Assembly: GCA_014859685.1 (NCBI GenBank)
Contig: JACUTU010000006.1
Coordinates: 62,001-126,000, forward strand
From: Sulfurospirillum sp.
Lineage (GTDB): Bacteria > Campylobacterota > Campylobacteria > Campylobacterales > Sulfurospirillaceae
DNA: 64,000 nucleotides
Direction of reading: 5' to 3'
Positions within the stretch are counted from its first letter, which is position 1. Every line of letters starts with the position of its first letter. The notes below the pieces were generated by a model. The model did no database searches, was not told the origin of the DNA, and saw only the letters and a program-made list of their open reading frames with translations. Below are positions 44,679 through 54,103 of this stretch, one piece after another. A program made the position numbers and the translations under genes.

Positions 44679-47600
44679 TTGCTCAAACAACTCATAAAAG
44701 AAAAAGTATTGATTATCGATGGTGCGATGGGTACGCAGATACAAGCGGCTAGCATTTCTCTTGAAGCTTGGGATGGACTTGAAGGCTGCAATGAACTTTT
44801 AAATGTTACATGTAAAGAAATTATTGCGAAAATTCACCGCGGTTATTTGATGGCTGGTGCTGATATCATCAAAACAAATACCTTTGGTGCATTGCCTTGG
44901 GTATTAGATGATTATGGAATAAAAGATAGAGCATATGAACTTTGTTTTGCTGGTGCAACTTTGGCAAAAGAGATGTGTCTTGAGTTTTCAACCGCTGATA
45001 AGCCTAGATTTGTTGCTGCTGCTTTTGGGCCTGGTACAAAACTTCCCTCATTGGGTCATATCGGTTATGATGCTATGTATGCTGGATATGCACAAAGTGC
45101 CAAAGCCGCAATCGATGCAAAAGTTGATCTTTTTCTCATCGAAACAGCACAAGATCCTTTGCAAATCAAAGCCGCCATGCATGCAATCACAGATACATGT
45201 AAGCAAAAAAACATTGTTGTGCCGATCATGGTTTCAGTTACGATTGAACTAAGTGGTACGATGCTCATCGGTACAGACGCACCAACAATTTATGCGATAC
45301 TTGAGCCATTTGACATCTTCTGTTTAGGCTTTAACTGTGGCACAGGTCCGCAGCAAGTTGCCAAACATGTAAAAACGCTTAGCGAAGTTTCAAAATTTCC
45401 AATCAGTGTTCATGCTAATGCAGGATTGCCACAAAACAGAGGTGGGCATACTTTTTATCCAATGGGACCTGAAGAGTTTTCAAATCTGCAAGAGAGTTTT
45501 TTAGATATCGATGGCGTAGCGATACTTGGGGGTTGTTGTGGTACAACCCCACAGCATATACTCGAACTTGCAAAAAGAGTCAAAGGACGCAAACCACGCA
45601 AACCAACAGGAAGCACTCCAGCTTCAATTGCTTCACTTTTTGAAACAAGAGCGCTCAAGCAAAACCCAGCGCCATTTTTAATGGGTGAACGATCTAATGC
45701 AACAGGTTCAAAAGCGTTCAAGGATCTTTTGCTTAGTGAGGATTATGATGGAACGATCAGCGTAGGACAGCAACAAGTTCGCAGTGGTGCACATGGTGTG
45801 GATGTGAGTGTTGGTTTTGCTGGGCGCGATGAGGCTCGTGATATGCAAGAAGTGGTGAGTAGATACTCGCAAAAAATTCTTTTACCTCTAATGCCCGATA
45901 CCACACAAGTCAATGCGCTTGAAGTGGCACTCAAGCATATTGGTGGTAAACCTATCATCAACTCGGTGAATCTTGAAGATGGTGAGGGAAAATTCGATAC
46001 AGTTTGCGCACTTGCCAAAAGATTTGGTTGTGCTTTGGTTTGTTTAACTATCGATGAAAAAGGGATGGCTAAAACAAAAGAGCAAAAAGTAGCCATAGCC
46101 CAGCGGATTTATGAACTTGCGACAAAAAGACATCAGCTTAATGCGTATGACCTAGTCTTTGATCTGCTTACTTTTACTGTGGGAAGTGGCGATGAGGAGT
46201 ATCATACGGCCGCAATTGAGACGATAGAAGCGATACGAGAATTTTCACATATGCACCCTGAAGTTGGATTTGTGCTCGGTGTTTCAAATATCTCTTTTGG
46301 TTTGGCAAAACATGCAAGAGAGTATCTTAATTCTGTATTTTTACACCACTGCGTACAGGCAGGATTGAGCATGGCTATCGTAAATGTCAAAAATACCTAT
46401 CCCATGCATAAGATCAGTGATGAGCAGAAAAAAGTGTGTGAAGATCTGCTTTTTAACAATAGAAGCGAAGGTGATCCGCTTTTTAAATTTATCGATTATT
46501 TCAGTGAAGTAGGTGCGCAAGAGGAGCAAAGTGATGAGGTATTTAATGCTCTCAGTACACCAGAAAAACTTGCAAAATTACTTATAGATGGAGATAAAGA
46601 GCGGATGATGCCACTTTTGGTGCAAGCCAAAGATGAGTTGCCAGCAGATATGATAGTCAATAAAATCCTCATAGATGCCATGAAAGTGGTCGGTGAACTT
46701 TTTGGAAGCGGTAAGATGCAACTGCCTTTTGTGTTGCAAAGTGCTGAAGTGATGAAAGCGAGTGTAAATTATCTCAATCCATTTTTACCTAAAAAGGAGA
46801 AAGAGAGTAAAACAACACTTGTGCTAGGAACTGTAAAAGGTGATGTGCATGATGTGGGTAAAAATCTCGTTGATATCATCCTTGTAAACAATGGTTTTAA
46901 AGTGGTAAATATCGGCATAAAAGCAGATCTTGAAGCGTTTTTACAAGCCTATAAAGAACATAAAGCTGATGCTATTGGGATGAGTGGCTTGCTTGTCAAA
47001 TCAACCGCTGTGATGCGTGAAAATTTAGAATCACTTAAACAGATGGGTATAAAAGTGCCTATTTTGCTTGGTGGTGCTGCACTTACTGATCGTTTTGTGC
47101 AGGAGTATTGTCGCACGAATTATGATGGACCTGTTTTTTATTGTAAAGATGCTTTTGAAGGTATAGAAGCGATGAGTCGCATAGAAGCTGGCAATTTTAA
47201 TACAGATTTCGGAAGAGTTCAAATTAGTGAAGAACTTGTTGAGAAAAGTCCTCAAAATATTATCTTGCCACCTTATGAGCAGATCAAAATGCCAACTACT
47301 TTACAAGAGATTCCAACACCACCATTTTGGGGCAGACGAGTTTTGGATGTAGATGTAAAAGAATTTGCTTATAATTGGATCAATCACAAGATTCTTTTTT
47401 CTCGTGCATGGGGATACAGTGGCAAAGGGATGAACAAAGAGGAGAAAGTAAAACAAAGAGATGAAGTGCTATGGCCACTTTTTGAAAAACTTAAGAGTGA
47501 AATTGAGCAGTTGCATTTATTTGAGCCGACACTTATCTATGGCTACTATCCTTGCAGGCGTGACCATAACAAGCTTTATATCTTAGATGAAAGCAGAGGA

Positions 47601-48137
47601 TATTTTTCAACCAAAGAGGTCAATACCCAGCCTTTAAATGAAAGCGATATTATTCAAACACTTGATTTTCCACGGCAAGCAAGAAAGCCTTATCGATGTT
47701 TGAGTGATTTTTTCAGAGAAGATCGGGATGATGTTGTGGCATTTACATGTGTGAGTACGGGTGCTAAATTTAGTGCGTATGAAAAAGAGCTTTATGATAA
47801 GGGTGATTTTACAAAGTACCACTTAATTCATGGTATTAGCATAGAACTTGCTGAGGCACTCGCAGAGATTATTCATAAACAAATCCGTCTTGATTTAAGC
47901 ATAGCAGAGAATGAAAAACACGCGCTTAAAGATGTGCAAATGAGAGCGTATCATGGGTGTCGTTACTCTTTTGGCTATCCTGCTTGCCCTGAACTTGGCG
48001 ATACACAAGTGATCTTTGATCTACTTAAACCAGAAGAATTTGGTATAGAGTTAAGTGAAACTTTTCAAATTCACCCAGAGCAAAGTACGACAGCGATGGT
48101 TTTACACCATAGAGAGGCGATGTATTTTAATGTTTAG
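44679..48137 (+). CDS. metH: cobalamin-dependent methionine synthase
   Basis: This ~1152-residue four-module enzyme makes methionine from homocysteine. In order: homocysteine domain (DGAMGTQIQ; zinc GGCCGTTP near 325), methyl-THF domain (GERSNATGSKAFKDLL), B12 domain (GTVKGDVHDVGKNLVDIIL with the axial-ligand DxHxxG), and the AdoMet reactivation domain (SRAWGYSGKGMNKEE and YHGCRYSFGYPACPEL). The TTG at 44679 follows AAGAGG; an in-frame ATG at 44559 lacks a ribosome site. It ends exactly one base before the convergent LuxQ-like cyclase gene. No cobalamin riboswitch was recognised upstream. Confidence 0.95.
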   Translation: MLKQLIKEKVLIIDGAMGTQIQAASISLEAWDGLEGCNELLNVTCKEIIAKIHRGYLMAGADIIKTNTFGALPWVLDDYGIKDRAYELCFAGATLAKEMCLEFSTADKPRFVAAAFGPGTKLPSLGHIGYDAMYAGYAQSAKAAIDAKVDLFLIETAQDPLQIKAAMHAITDTCKQKNIVVPIMVSVTIELSGTMLIGTDAPTIYAILEPFDIFCLGFNCGTGPQQVAKHVKTLSEVSKFPISVHANAGLPQNRGGHTFYPMGPEEFSNLQESFLDIDGVAILGGCCGTTPQHILELAKRVKGRKPRKPTGSTPASIASLFETRALKQNPAPFLMGERSNATGSKAFKDLLLSEDYDGTISVGQQQVRSGAHGVDVSVGFAGRDEARDMQEVVSRYSQKILLPLMPDTTQVNALEVALKHIGGKPIINSVNLEDGEGKFDTVCALAKRFGCALVCLTIDEKGMAKTKEQKVAIAQRIYELATKRHQLNAYDLVFDLLTFTVGSGDEEYHTAAIETIEAIREFSHMHPEVGFVLGVSNISFGLAKHAREYLNSVFLHHCVQAGLSMAIVNVKNTYPMHKISDEQKKVCEDLLFNNRSEGDPLFKFIDYFSEVGAQEEQSDEVFNALSTPEKLAKLLIDGDKERMMPLLVQAKDELPADMIVNKILIDAMKVVGELFGSGKMQLPFVLQSAEVMKASVNYLNPFLPKKEKESKTTLVLGTVKGDVHDVGKNLVDIILVNNGFKVVNIGIKADLEAFLQAYKEHKADAIGMSGLLVKSTAVMRENLESLKQMGIKVPILLGGAALTDRFVQEYCRTNYDGPVFYCKDAFEGIEAMSRIEAGNFNTDFGRVQISEELVEKSPQNIILPPYEQIKMPTTLQEIPTPPFWGRRVLDVDVKEFAYNWINHKILFSRAWGYSGKGMNKEEKVKQRDEVLWPLFEKLKSEIEQLHLFEPTLIYGYYPCRRDHNKLYILDESRGYFSTKEVNTQPLNESDIIQTLDFPRQARKPYRCLSDFFREDRDDVVAFTCVSTGAKFSAYEKELYDKGDFTKYHLIHGISIELAEALAEIIHKQIRLDLSIAENEKHALKDVQMRAYHGCRYSFGYPACPELGDTQVIFDLLKPEEFGIELSETFQIHPEQSTTAMVLHHREAMYFNV

Positions 48138-49991
48138 TTAAATGCCTAGTTGCACTTGGTTTCTCCCAAGTTCTTTGGCTTTGTAGAGTGCCTCATCTGC
48201 ATTTTTTATTGTGTTATCTATGCAGTTTTCATACGCAGCAACACCAAAACTAGCAGTGACATGTCCCGCTTCAACAAATTGGTGTTGTGCTATCTTGTTG
48301 CAGATATTTACAGCGAGTGTAAATGCGTTTTGTAGCGTTGTCTTTGGTGTGAAGATAAGAAATTCTTCGCCGCCCCAACGACTCACTTTGTCACTCTGCC
48401 TTGTATTTTCTGAAAGCAGATTTGCAAACTCTTTGAGGACACTATCACCCGTTTGATGTCCATAAGTATCATTTATCTTTTTGAAAAAATCTATATCTAC
48501 AATTATAAGAGAGAAAGGTTCTTTATGCCTACTGTATAGTTTTTGAGCATTGAGTAGTGCTTCTTGCATGTATCGTCTGTTGTAGAGATTGGTAAGCGGA
48601 TCTTTAATCGCAAAATCTTCTAATTGTCTTTTATGGGTTATGTCCTCTCGGATGGCTGTATATTTGATAATTTTTCCATTTTCTTGTATAGGTGTGATGA
48701 TGTTATGCGTCCAGTATAGGCTCCCATCTTTTGCCTTGTTGCACATCTCGCCTTCCCAAGTTTTTCCATGTTTTATGGTGTTCCATAACTCTTTATATGT
48801 TTGTTCTTTTGTGTGATCACTTTTCATAATTCTGTGATTTTTGCCAAGCAACTCTTCTTTGCTGTAGCCTGAGAGTTTACAAAAAGCACTACTTGCTTCG
48901 ATGATATTGGCGTGTATATCTGTTGAAGTAGTTAAAACATGCTGATCTATGATGCGCATATTTGTGTCGATTATTTTTCTTGATTCTTGTAATTGTGCAA
49001 AGAGCGTTTTGAGATGATTGCAAAGATTTTTGTATTCGATGATGTGAAAATTAGGTGCTTGTGCGTTTTGTGCATTGTATGCAAGATTCTCAGTATAAAA
49101 TTGTAGCTTTGAAAGTGGTCTTGTGAGCATAAATTTGATGAGATAGATAAGCTGAGTAAGCAGTATGCCAAAAAGCACAAGCATAATGATAATATCTTTG
49201 CGTAATTGCATTGTGATGTCTTTGAGTTCATCTGTTTGTAGTTGCATGGCGAGTGTGATTGTTGCTGGTTCGTTCTCAAATGTAAAATTTTTGTGCATCC
49301 AAATACTCTGCTGTTCTTCATTAAAAATTGTGATATTCAGTACCCTTTGCTCTAGTATGCTGTTTTGCTTGTTGATGGCTATGCCGTTTGCTATAAGATA
49401 AAGATCTGAAAGCTTGGTGATTTTTTTTATGCTATTGAAAAAAGAACTGTCACTTCCAAGCTCAATTCCAGCCAATAGAAGTCCCAACACTTTGCCACTT
49501 TTTGCATCAAGGATTTTTTTTGAAGAAAGTAAAAAGACGAGCGGTTGTTTTTTGTTTTGTGTGACGACAAGCTTTGTTACATGTAAGCTTATATCTTGTG
49601 TAAGTTGTGCTATCAAAGGCTCAAGATCATAGAGAAAATTACCTGCATTTATCGGTGGATTTTCTTTGTTTTGAGGCATAAATATGAGAAAATCAATCTG
49701 ATTTTTGAGATTTTGTTCTAACGCAGCGGCAAGCTTTTCTTCTTCGGGACTTTCTAAAAGTTCTTGTGATATTTCTATATCATTTAAAACTCTTGTGATA
49801 TTTGTCATTTTATCATCTAAAATTGATTGTGCCATAGCGATGCTTTGCATAAAAAATCGCTCAATTTGCAGATTGAAAATCATTCCCATAGCGTTATTGC
49901 CCAAAAATATAGCGCTGCTGATTGTTATGGTAAAAAAGTATGAAAACATCAAGATAAATAAAGTATTAAAGCTAAAAGTATATTTTTTCAC
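48138..49991 (-). CDS. membrane diguanylate cyclase with LuxQ-like periplasmic sensor
   Basis: This 617-residue protein has transmembrane helices at about 11-33 and 267-287 enclosing a ~230-residue periplasmic region, close in size to the LuxQ sensor. A HAMP-like linker (about 288-340), a PAS domain (about 355-455) and a GGDEF domain follow. The active site is GGEEF (540-544) with an RxxD inhibition site (531-534), so the cyclase should be active and feedback-controlled. It starts with GTG overlapping the stop of the LuxP-like gene (TAGTG), so the two are translationally coupled. This predicts a periplasmic-protein-gated c-di-GMP synthase, in architecture like the NspS-MbaA pair of V. cholerae. 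Confidence 0.88.
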   Translation of the reverse strand: MKKYTFSFNTLFILMFSYFFTITISSAIFLGNNAMGMIFNLQIERFFMQSIAMAQSILDDKMTNITRVLNDIEISQELLESPEEEKLAAALEQNLKNQIDFLIFMPQNKENPPINAGNFLYDLEPLIAQLTQDISLHVTKLVVTQNKKQPLVFLLSSKKILDAKSGKVLGLLLAGIELGSDSSFFNSIKKITKLSDLYLIANGIAINKQNSILEQRVLNITIFNEEQQSIWMHKNFTFENEPATITLAMQLQTDELKDITMQLRKDIIIMLVLFGILLTQLIYLIKFMLTRPLSKLQFYTENLAYNAQNAQAPNFHIIEYKNLCNHLKTLFAQLQESRKIIDTNMRIIDQHVLTTSTDIHANIIEASSAFCKLSGYSKEELLGKNHRIMKSDHTKEQTYKELWNTIKHGKTWEGEMCNKAKDGSLYWTHNIITPIQENGKIIKYTAIREDITHKRQLEDFAIKDPLTNLYNRRYMQEALLNAQKLYSRHKEPFSLIIVDIDFFKKINDTYGHQTGDSVLKEFANLLSENTRQSDKVSRWGGEEFLIFTPKTTLQNAFTLAVNICNKIAQHQFVEAGHVTASFGVAAYENCIDNTIKNADEALYKAKELGRNQVQLGI

Positions 49992-51052
49992 TACAACCCA
50001 CTATATCGAAAAGCTCTTTTTTTGTAAGCTTCAAAGATTTCAGCGTCCGTTTTTTCATCTATAAGCATAAATTTTCCAGAGTAGATTTGTGGAACTTGTT
50101 GTGTTTTATTTTCAAGATCCAGCTTGATAGCTTCTGCCATAGCTACGCCGTTATCGTCATTCATCCGCATAACCGTAAAGGTAAGCTTTTTTTCTTTTAT
50201 AAGTTCTAGTTCTTTTGCTCCACCACCCCAGCCATTGAGTAGCGGCGGATTTTGCAAATTTTGCATAGCTTTGAGTGCACCCAAACTCACATCGGTAGCA
50301 CATGAGTAGATAAAATCTACATTTGGGTGTTCTTCGAGTATTTTTTGTGTTGCAAGAGTTGCCTCTTGTATTTTGCCTTGTGTGTAAAATGAATCTTTTA
50401 AAGTAAAACTACTATCCATCAAAGAGATAAAACCATCGCCCCGCATTTGGCTTACAAATCCTTCTTTAAAGTAAAGCATTGCATAATTTGCACCATGAGG
50501 AAATCTTGTTTTTAGGTAGTTCGCTAAAAGTTTTGTTCCCTCTAAATGATCAAATCCAACATATAAAAACGGCTGATTTCCTTCCCATTGAACTAGTGGT
50601 GTTGTGAGATTTTGGATGATAAGTTTTGGTTTTTTTCTAGAAAGAATTTGGTTGATAAATTTTTCGTGTATATCCACATTGAGTGTAAAAATGAGGTAGT
50701 CATTGTTTTCTTGCAACACTTGTTTGAGAGCTTTTTTTTGTTGCATCAGATTTGATAAATCTATAAAATATTCATCTATTGTATAGTTGATGTCAAGTAG
50801 ATCAAGCCTTCTTTTAAAAGACTTTTTGCTCCGTTGCCAATAATCACTCGTCTCTTGTGGATAAATGATAGCGATTTTTATCGCCTCTTTTTGCTTTGTA
50901 GCTATTTTGCTAGGCTCATCTTGAACAAGCGCATCAAATGCTTCCATCTTCACTTTTTGGTCAGGGTGCATCGCAACAAATGTATCAATACTCAAAAAAT
51001 CACTCGAGATAAGAGTAGAAAGCAGCGTAAGCAATAAAAAGATTTTTTTCAT
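49991..51052 (-). CDS. luxP: LuxP-like autoinducer-2-binding periplasmic protein
   Basis: This 353-residue periplasmic-binding-protein fold has a signal peptide (about 1-17). Long stretches match Vibrio LuxP closely: SDYWQRS, DYLIFTL, IIQNLTTPLVQWEGNQPFLYVGFDHLEGTKLLA, RGDGF, ATDVSLGA, NGWGGGAKEL, VMRMNDDNGVAMAEAI, and RAFRYSG at the end. AI-2 contacts recalled from the V. harveyi structure correspond to S69, W72, N148, R204, T253, W275 and R296, all conserved; only Gln77 (here E67) and Ser265 (here A252) differ. No luxQ kinase or luxS is present; its partner is the overlapping cyclase. AAGGAAAC precedes ATG 51052 (TTG 51055 is possible). Confidence 0.87.
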   Translation of the reverse strand: MKKIFLLLTLLSTLISSDFLSIDTFVAMHPDQKVKMEAFDALVQDEPSKIATKQKEAIKIAIIYPQETSDYWQRSKKSFKRRLDLLDINYTIDEYFIDLSNLMQQKKALKQVLQENNDYLIFTLNVDIHEKFINQILSRKKPKLIIQNLTTPLVQWEGNQPFLYVGFDHLEGTKLLANYLKTRFPHGANYAMLYFKEGFVSQMRGDGFISLMDSSFTLKDSFYTQGKIQEATLATQKILEEHPNVDFIYSCATDVSLGALKAMQNLQNPPLLNGWGGGAKELELIKEKKLTFTVMRMNDDNGVAMAEAIKLDLENKTQQVPQIYSGKFMLIDEKTDAEIFEAYKKRAFRYSGL

Positions 51053-51102
51053 CAAGTTTCCTTAAAATTAGCCAATAATACCTAAAAAAAGATTATTTTC
51101 AG

Positions 51103-51130
51103 TTGACTTGTATATTTTTTTTTGTAAAAT
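51103..51130 (+). promoter_or_regulatory. sigma-70 promoter for the TonB receptor
   Basis: TTGACT (51103-51108) and TAAAAT (51125-51130) are 16 bases apart, with AAGGAG just before the start at 51175. The 122-base gap to the divergent luxP-like gene must also hold that gene's promoter. Confidence 0.6.
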
Positions 51131-51174
51131 CCAAGACTTTATTTAGGTAAAGAATATAAAAAGGAGCATTGAGT

Positions 51175-53130
51175 ATGAAATATCCAAAAGGATTTCGTGG
51201 AAGATACTTCTCTTTAGCAGCTATCCTTGCACTCAGCACAACTATAACGCTAGCAAATGAAACACAAAGTTTCACAGATAGCAAAAAAGATGCACAAGTG
51301 CAAGAAGAGTTTGACAAAAAAGAGGAATTAACTCCACCGGCAGATGAGTTAGCAGTTGCTATAATCTCAAAAAAGATTAGAGGCAAAAATGACAAAATTT
51401 ACTCCGCTTCAAAAAATAGTGTTAGTAAAACAAATATTACAGACAATGTATCCATACTCACCTCTGAGGAGATACAATTGCAAGGTTTCACAACACTCAA
51501 AGACGCACTTAATTCTTTAGCAGGCATAAGCGTTACAAGCACCGGCGGCTTAGGTCAATCAGCAAGCATTTTTATGCAAGGATTATCCAATAAATACTTA
51601 CTTGTTTTAGTTGATGGTGTGCGCTACAACGACCCTTCAAATACCTCTGGCGCAAGGCTAGAGACACTATTTGTTGGTGACATTGAAAAGATTGAAGTGA
51701 TCAAAGGAGCACAAAGTGGTATTTGGGGGGCTGATGCGGCGGCTGGCGTGGTCAATATCATCACTAAAAAAGCAAAAGCAGGAACACATATAGGTTTTGG
51801 TAGTGAAATTGGAAGCTATGGATACAAAAGCGCAGATCTCTCGCTCTCTCATAGAACTAGAACACTAGATGCACTTATCTCTGTTTTGCGAATAACTAGC
51901 GATGGATTTACATCTTATATGCCAAAAGGCGATAATTTGGATGATTATGAAGATGATAGCTTTAGAAGTACAACGCTTAATTTTAAAAGCGGATACTGGT
52001 TGGATTCAAACAACAAAGTGCAATTAGGTTATCATGAGATCAATTCTCTCAACCATTATGATCAAGATTATATGGATGGAAATTCGATTGGAAGAGCTGA
52101 TTATAAAGGGCAATCTGGCAATCTTGGCTATAAACATTATAATGGTAAAAATCTCCTAGAAGCAAGCATAACACAAAATAAATTTCATTATAGAGATTTA
52201 GATTTAGTTTTTTCGCCTTGGTATGAACAAATTGTGGACACAAAAGGAAGTACACCATTTTTTGAACTTAAAGATACTTATACTTATGCCAAAGACAGTC
52301 TTTTGGGTTTTGGCGTAAATTATGAAAAAAGAGCTGTAAAATATACCGTTTTAAACGGTATTGAAAAAGAGAAAAATGATCACTCTAAGGCAGCATTTTT
52401 AAACAATACTTATAGATATGAAAATTTTATTTTTTCACAAGCACTTCGATTTGATCAATTTAGTAACTTTAAAAATAAAATGACTGGAAAGTTTGGTGTG
52501 AAGTATCTTTTTGCAGAGAATGTAAATATCTATGCAAATTATGGCACTGCTTATAAAACGCCAAATATAATTGATATGACAAATCCGTGGGGTGTAAGCA
52601 ATTTTAATCTCAAACCTGAAAATATAAAAAGTTTTAATGCAGGATTTGCATTTCAAGGTTTAGAGGGTAACTACTTTAGAAATGAAATCAAAGATATGAT
52701 TCAATGGGTTTCTTCGCAAAATGTAAATGTAGAGGGAAACTCCATCTTGCAAGGTTTCGAACTGTCGTACCAAAAAACATTTTTTGATACGCTTTTATTG
52801 GGAACAAATTACACTTACACAGATGCAAAGGACAAAAATAACAATAGATTGGATAAAATTTCACGCCACCAAATGGCACTCAACGCTTCTTATGCTCTCG
52901 CAAAAGACCTGCTTATGAACGCAAACGGTAGTTTTGTCGGTTCAAGAAAAGAGGGAACGCAAGATACTGGGCGTTATTTTGTAGCAAATACAAAAGTGGA
53001 TTATAGGATCAATAAAACTTTCTCTACTTATGTAAAAGTGGAAAATCTTTTTGATAGAGAGTATCAAACCACTAATGGTTATGCCACTCCTAGACGCAGT
53101 TTTTTTGCTGGTTTTAAGGCAACATTCTGA
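51175..53130 (+). CDS. TonB-dependent outer-membrane receptor (BtuB-like)
   Basis: This 651-residue protein has a long signal region (about 1-27), a plug domain (about 85-200: VSILTSEEIQLQGFTTLKDALNSLAGISV, then VLVDGVRYND, IEKIEVIKGAQSGIWGADAAAGVVNIITKK) and a 22-strand-type barrel ending in aromatic F. The closest type I recognise is BtuB/vitamin-B12 or siderophore receptors; metH nearby makes cobalamin plausible, but this is inference. An in-frame TTG lies six bases upstream of the ATG. It shares its stop with the start of the next gene (TGATG). Confidence 0.85.
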   Translation: MKYPKGFRGRYFSLAAILALSTTITLANETQSFTDSKKDAQVQEEFDKKEELTPPADELAVAIISKKIRGKNDKIYSASKNSVSKTNITDNVSILTSEEIQLQGFTTLKDALNSLAGISVTSTGGLGQSASIFMQGLSNKYLLVLVDGVRYNDPSNTSGARLETLFVGDIEKIEVIKGAQSGIWGADAAAGVVNIITKKAKAGTHIGFGSEIGSYGYKSADLSLSHRTRTLDALISVLRITSDGFTSYMPKGDNLDDYEDDSFRSTTLNFKSGYWLDSNNKVQLGYHEINSLNHYDQDYMDGNSIGRADYKGQSGNLGYKHYNGKNLLEASITQNKFHYRDLDLVFSPWYEQIVDTKGSTPFFELKDTYTYAKDSLLGFGVNYEKRAVKYTVLNGIEKEKNDHSKAAFLNNTYRYENFIFSQALRFDQFSNFKNKMTGKFGVKYLFAENVNIYANYGTAYKTPNIIDMTNPWGVSNFNLKPENIKSFNAGFAFQGLEGNYFRNEIKDMIQWVSSQNVNVEGNSILQGFELSYQKTFFDTLLLGTNYTYTDAKDKNNNRLDKISRHQMALNASYALAKDLLMNANGSFVGSRKEGTQDTGRYFVANTKVDYRINKTFSTYVKVENLFDREYQTTNGYATPRRSFFAGFKATF

Positions 53131-53708
53131 TGCGTTTAAATTTGAGAGCCTATCTTTGGTATAAGTTGTTAAACTCACTTTTTTTTGGGCTCTCAGTGGG
53201 AAGTGTATTTGTTCTTTACGCTCCTTTACAACCCTCCATCTACTCTTTAGGTGGAGTGTTGCTTGCAGTTGGCTTACTTGTGGTGGCAAAGTTTTATGAG
53301 GCGATGATGCACATGCAAATCTTTTTTATCATCTCACTCTTTGTTGAGCTTATTGTGCTTGTTTTTGTAGCATTCTTTTTAGTTGTAAATTATGATTTTA
53401 TGAGCGCTTTAGTCGTTTATATTGGCTACCAATTTACTTTTTTATTTGGTAATTATCTGGTACGGATGGAGACTTTAGTACTAAAAAAAGCAACACTTTT
53501 AAGCTTTGTAGATATCGCTAAACAAAAAGGATACCTTATAGGAATGCTCATCTCTTATGGGTTTTACAAACTTTTAGAAAACTTACATGTAAGCGATAAA
53601 CAAACGCAAGTATATGATTTACATGTAGGCTTGTTTGTCTTGCAATTGTGCATCATCTATGCTCTTCTCAAAGCTTTTAGAAAAGATATGATAAAATCTA
53701 ACATATAA
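53130..53708 (+). CDS. integral membrane protein coupled to the TonB receptor
   Basis: This 192-residue protein has about five hydrophobic helices, resembling half of a major-facilitator-type transporter but without a motif I can assign. It starts within the stop codon of the TonB receptor gene, so it is translationally coupled and may help move the same substrate across the inner membrane. It carries two TACATGTA palindromes near 53587 and 53621. Its stop codon lies in the direct repeat that flanks element copy 5. Confidence 0.7.
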   Translation: MRLNLRAYLWYKLLNSLFFGLSVGSVFVLYAPLQPSIYSLGGVLLAVGLLVVAKFYEAMMHMQIFFIISLFVELIVLVFVAFFLVVNYDFMSALVVYIGYQFTFLFGNYLVRMETLVLKKATLLSFVDIAKQKGYLIGMLISYGFYKLLENLHVSDKQTQVYDLHVGLFVLQLCIIYALLKAFRKDMIKSNI

Positions 53709-53709
53709 A

Positions 53710-53851
53710 CTGATGTTACGCACTAAAATGAACTTGTGCGTTTTAGTGGCAGAGACAAATGTCCCTACAACCCTCTAAAGCTACGAAAAGGATATTTTTC
53801 AAGAAAATGAGAGGTATTTACGAACTTTTTTACAAAAGTGCGTAAGGTCAG
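53710..53851 (+). repeat. MITE-like intergenic repeat, copy 5 (142 bp, full length)
   Basis: This is the longest copy. Ends CTGATGTTACGCAC and GTGCGTAAGGTCAG are inverted repeats (12 of 14). Inside are a CACTAAAA/TTTTAGTG hairpin, a GGGACATTTGTCCC-like palindrome and the ACTTTT-TTAC-AAAAGT hairpin. It is flanked by ATATAAA (53703-53709 and 53852-53858), extending to nine matching bases. It has no coding capacity. The 53859-54100 stretch after it shows no gene. Confidence 0.87.
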
Positions 53852-54103
53852 ATATAAACTTAAGCAGAAGTTATCTATAACTTGCAAGTGTAGAGCAAAT
53901 CTCAAAAAAACAAACAAAATGCTCAAGTTTTTTGCTAGTTGCAATTTGCCTATGATTAGCTCATTTTTATATCGAAAATTTGAGTCATTTTGAGCCTTAC
54001 ATGTAGGGATTGAAAAAGTATTTATTGTGAAAAGCAAAATCACTATATGCGAATTTTGGCGATCGAATTAAGGAATAGGCGTGTTGTAAGAAAAGGAGAT
54101 GCG

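Noticed and set aside
54047-54103. Upstream in-frame extension of the DUF167 gene
   Set aside because: A clear AAAGGAG lies just before ATG 54104 and the extra residues do not resemble the family N-terminus.
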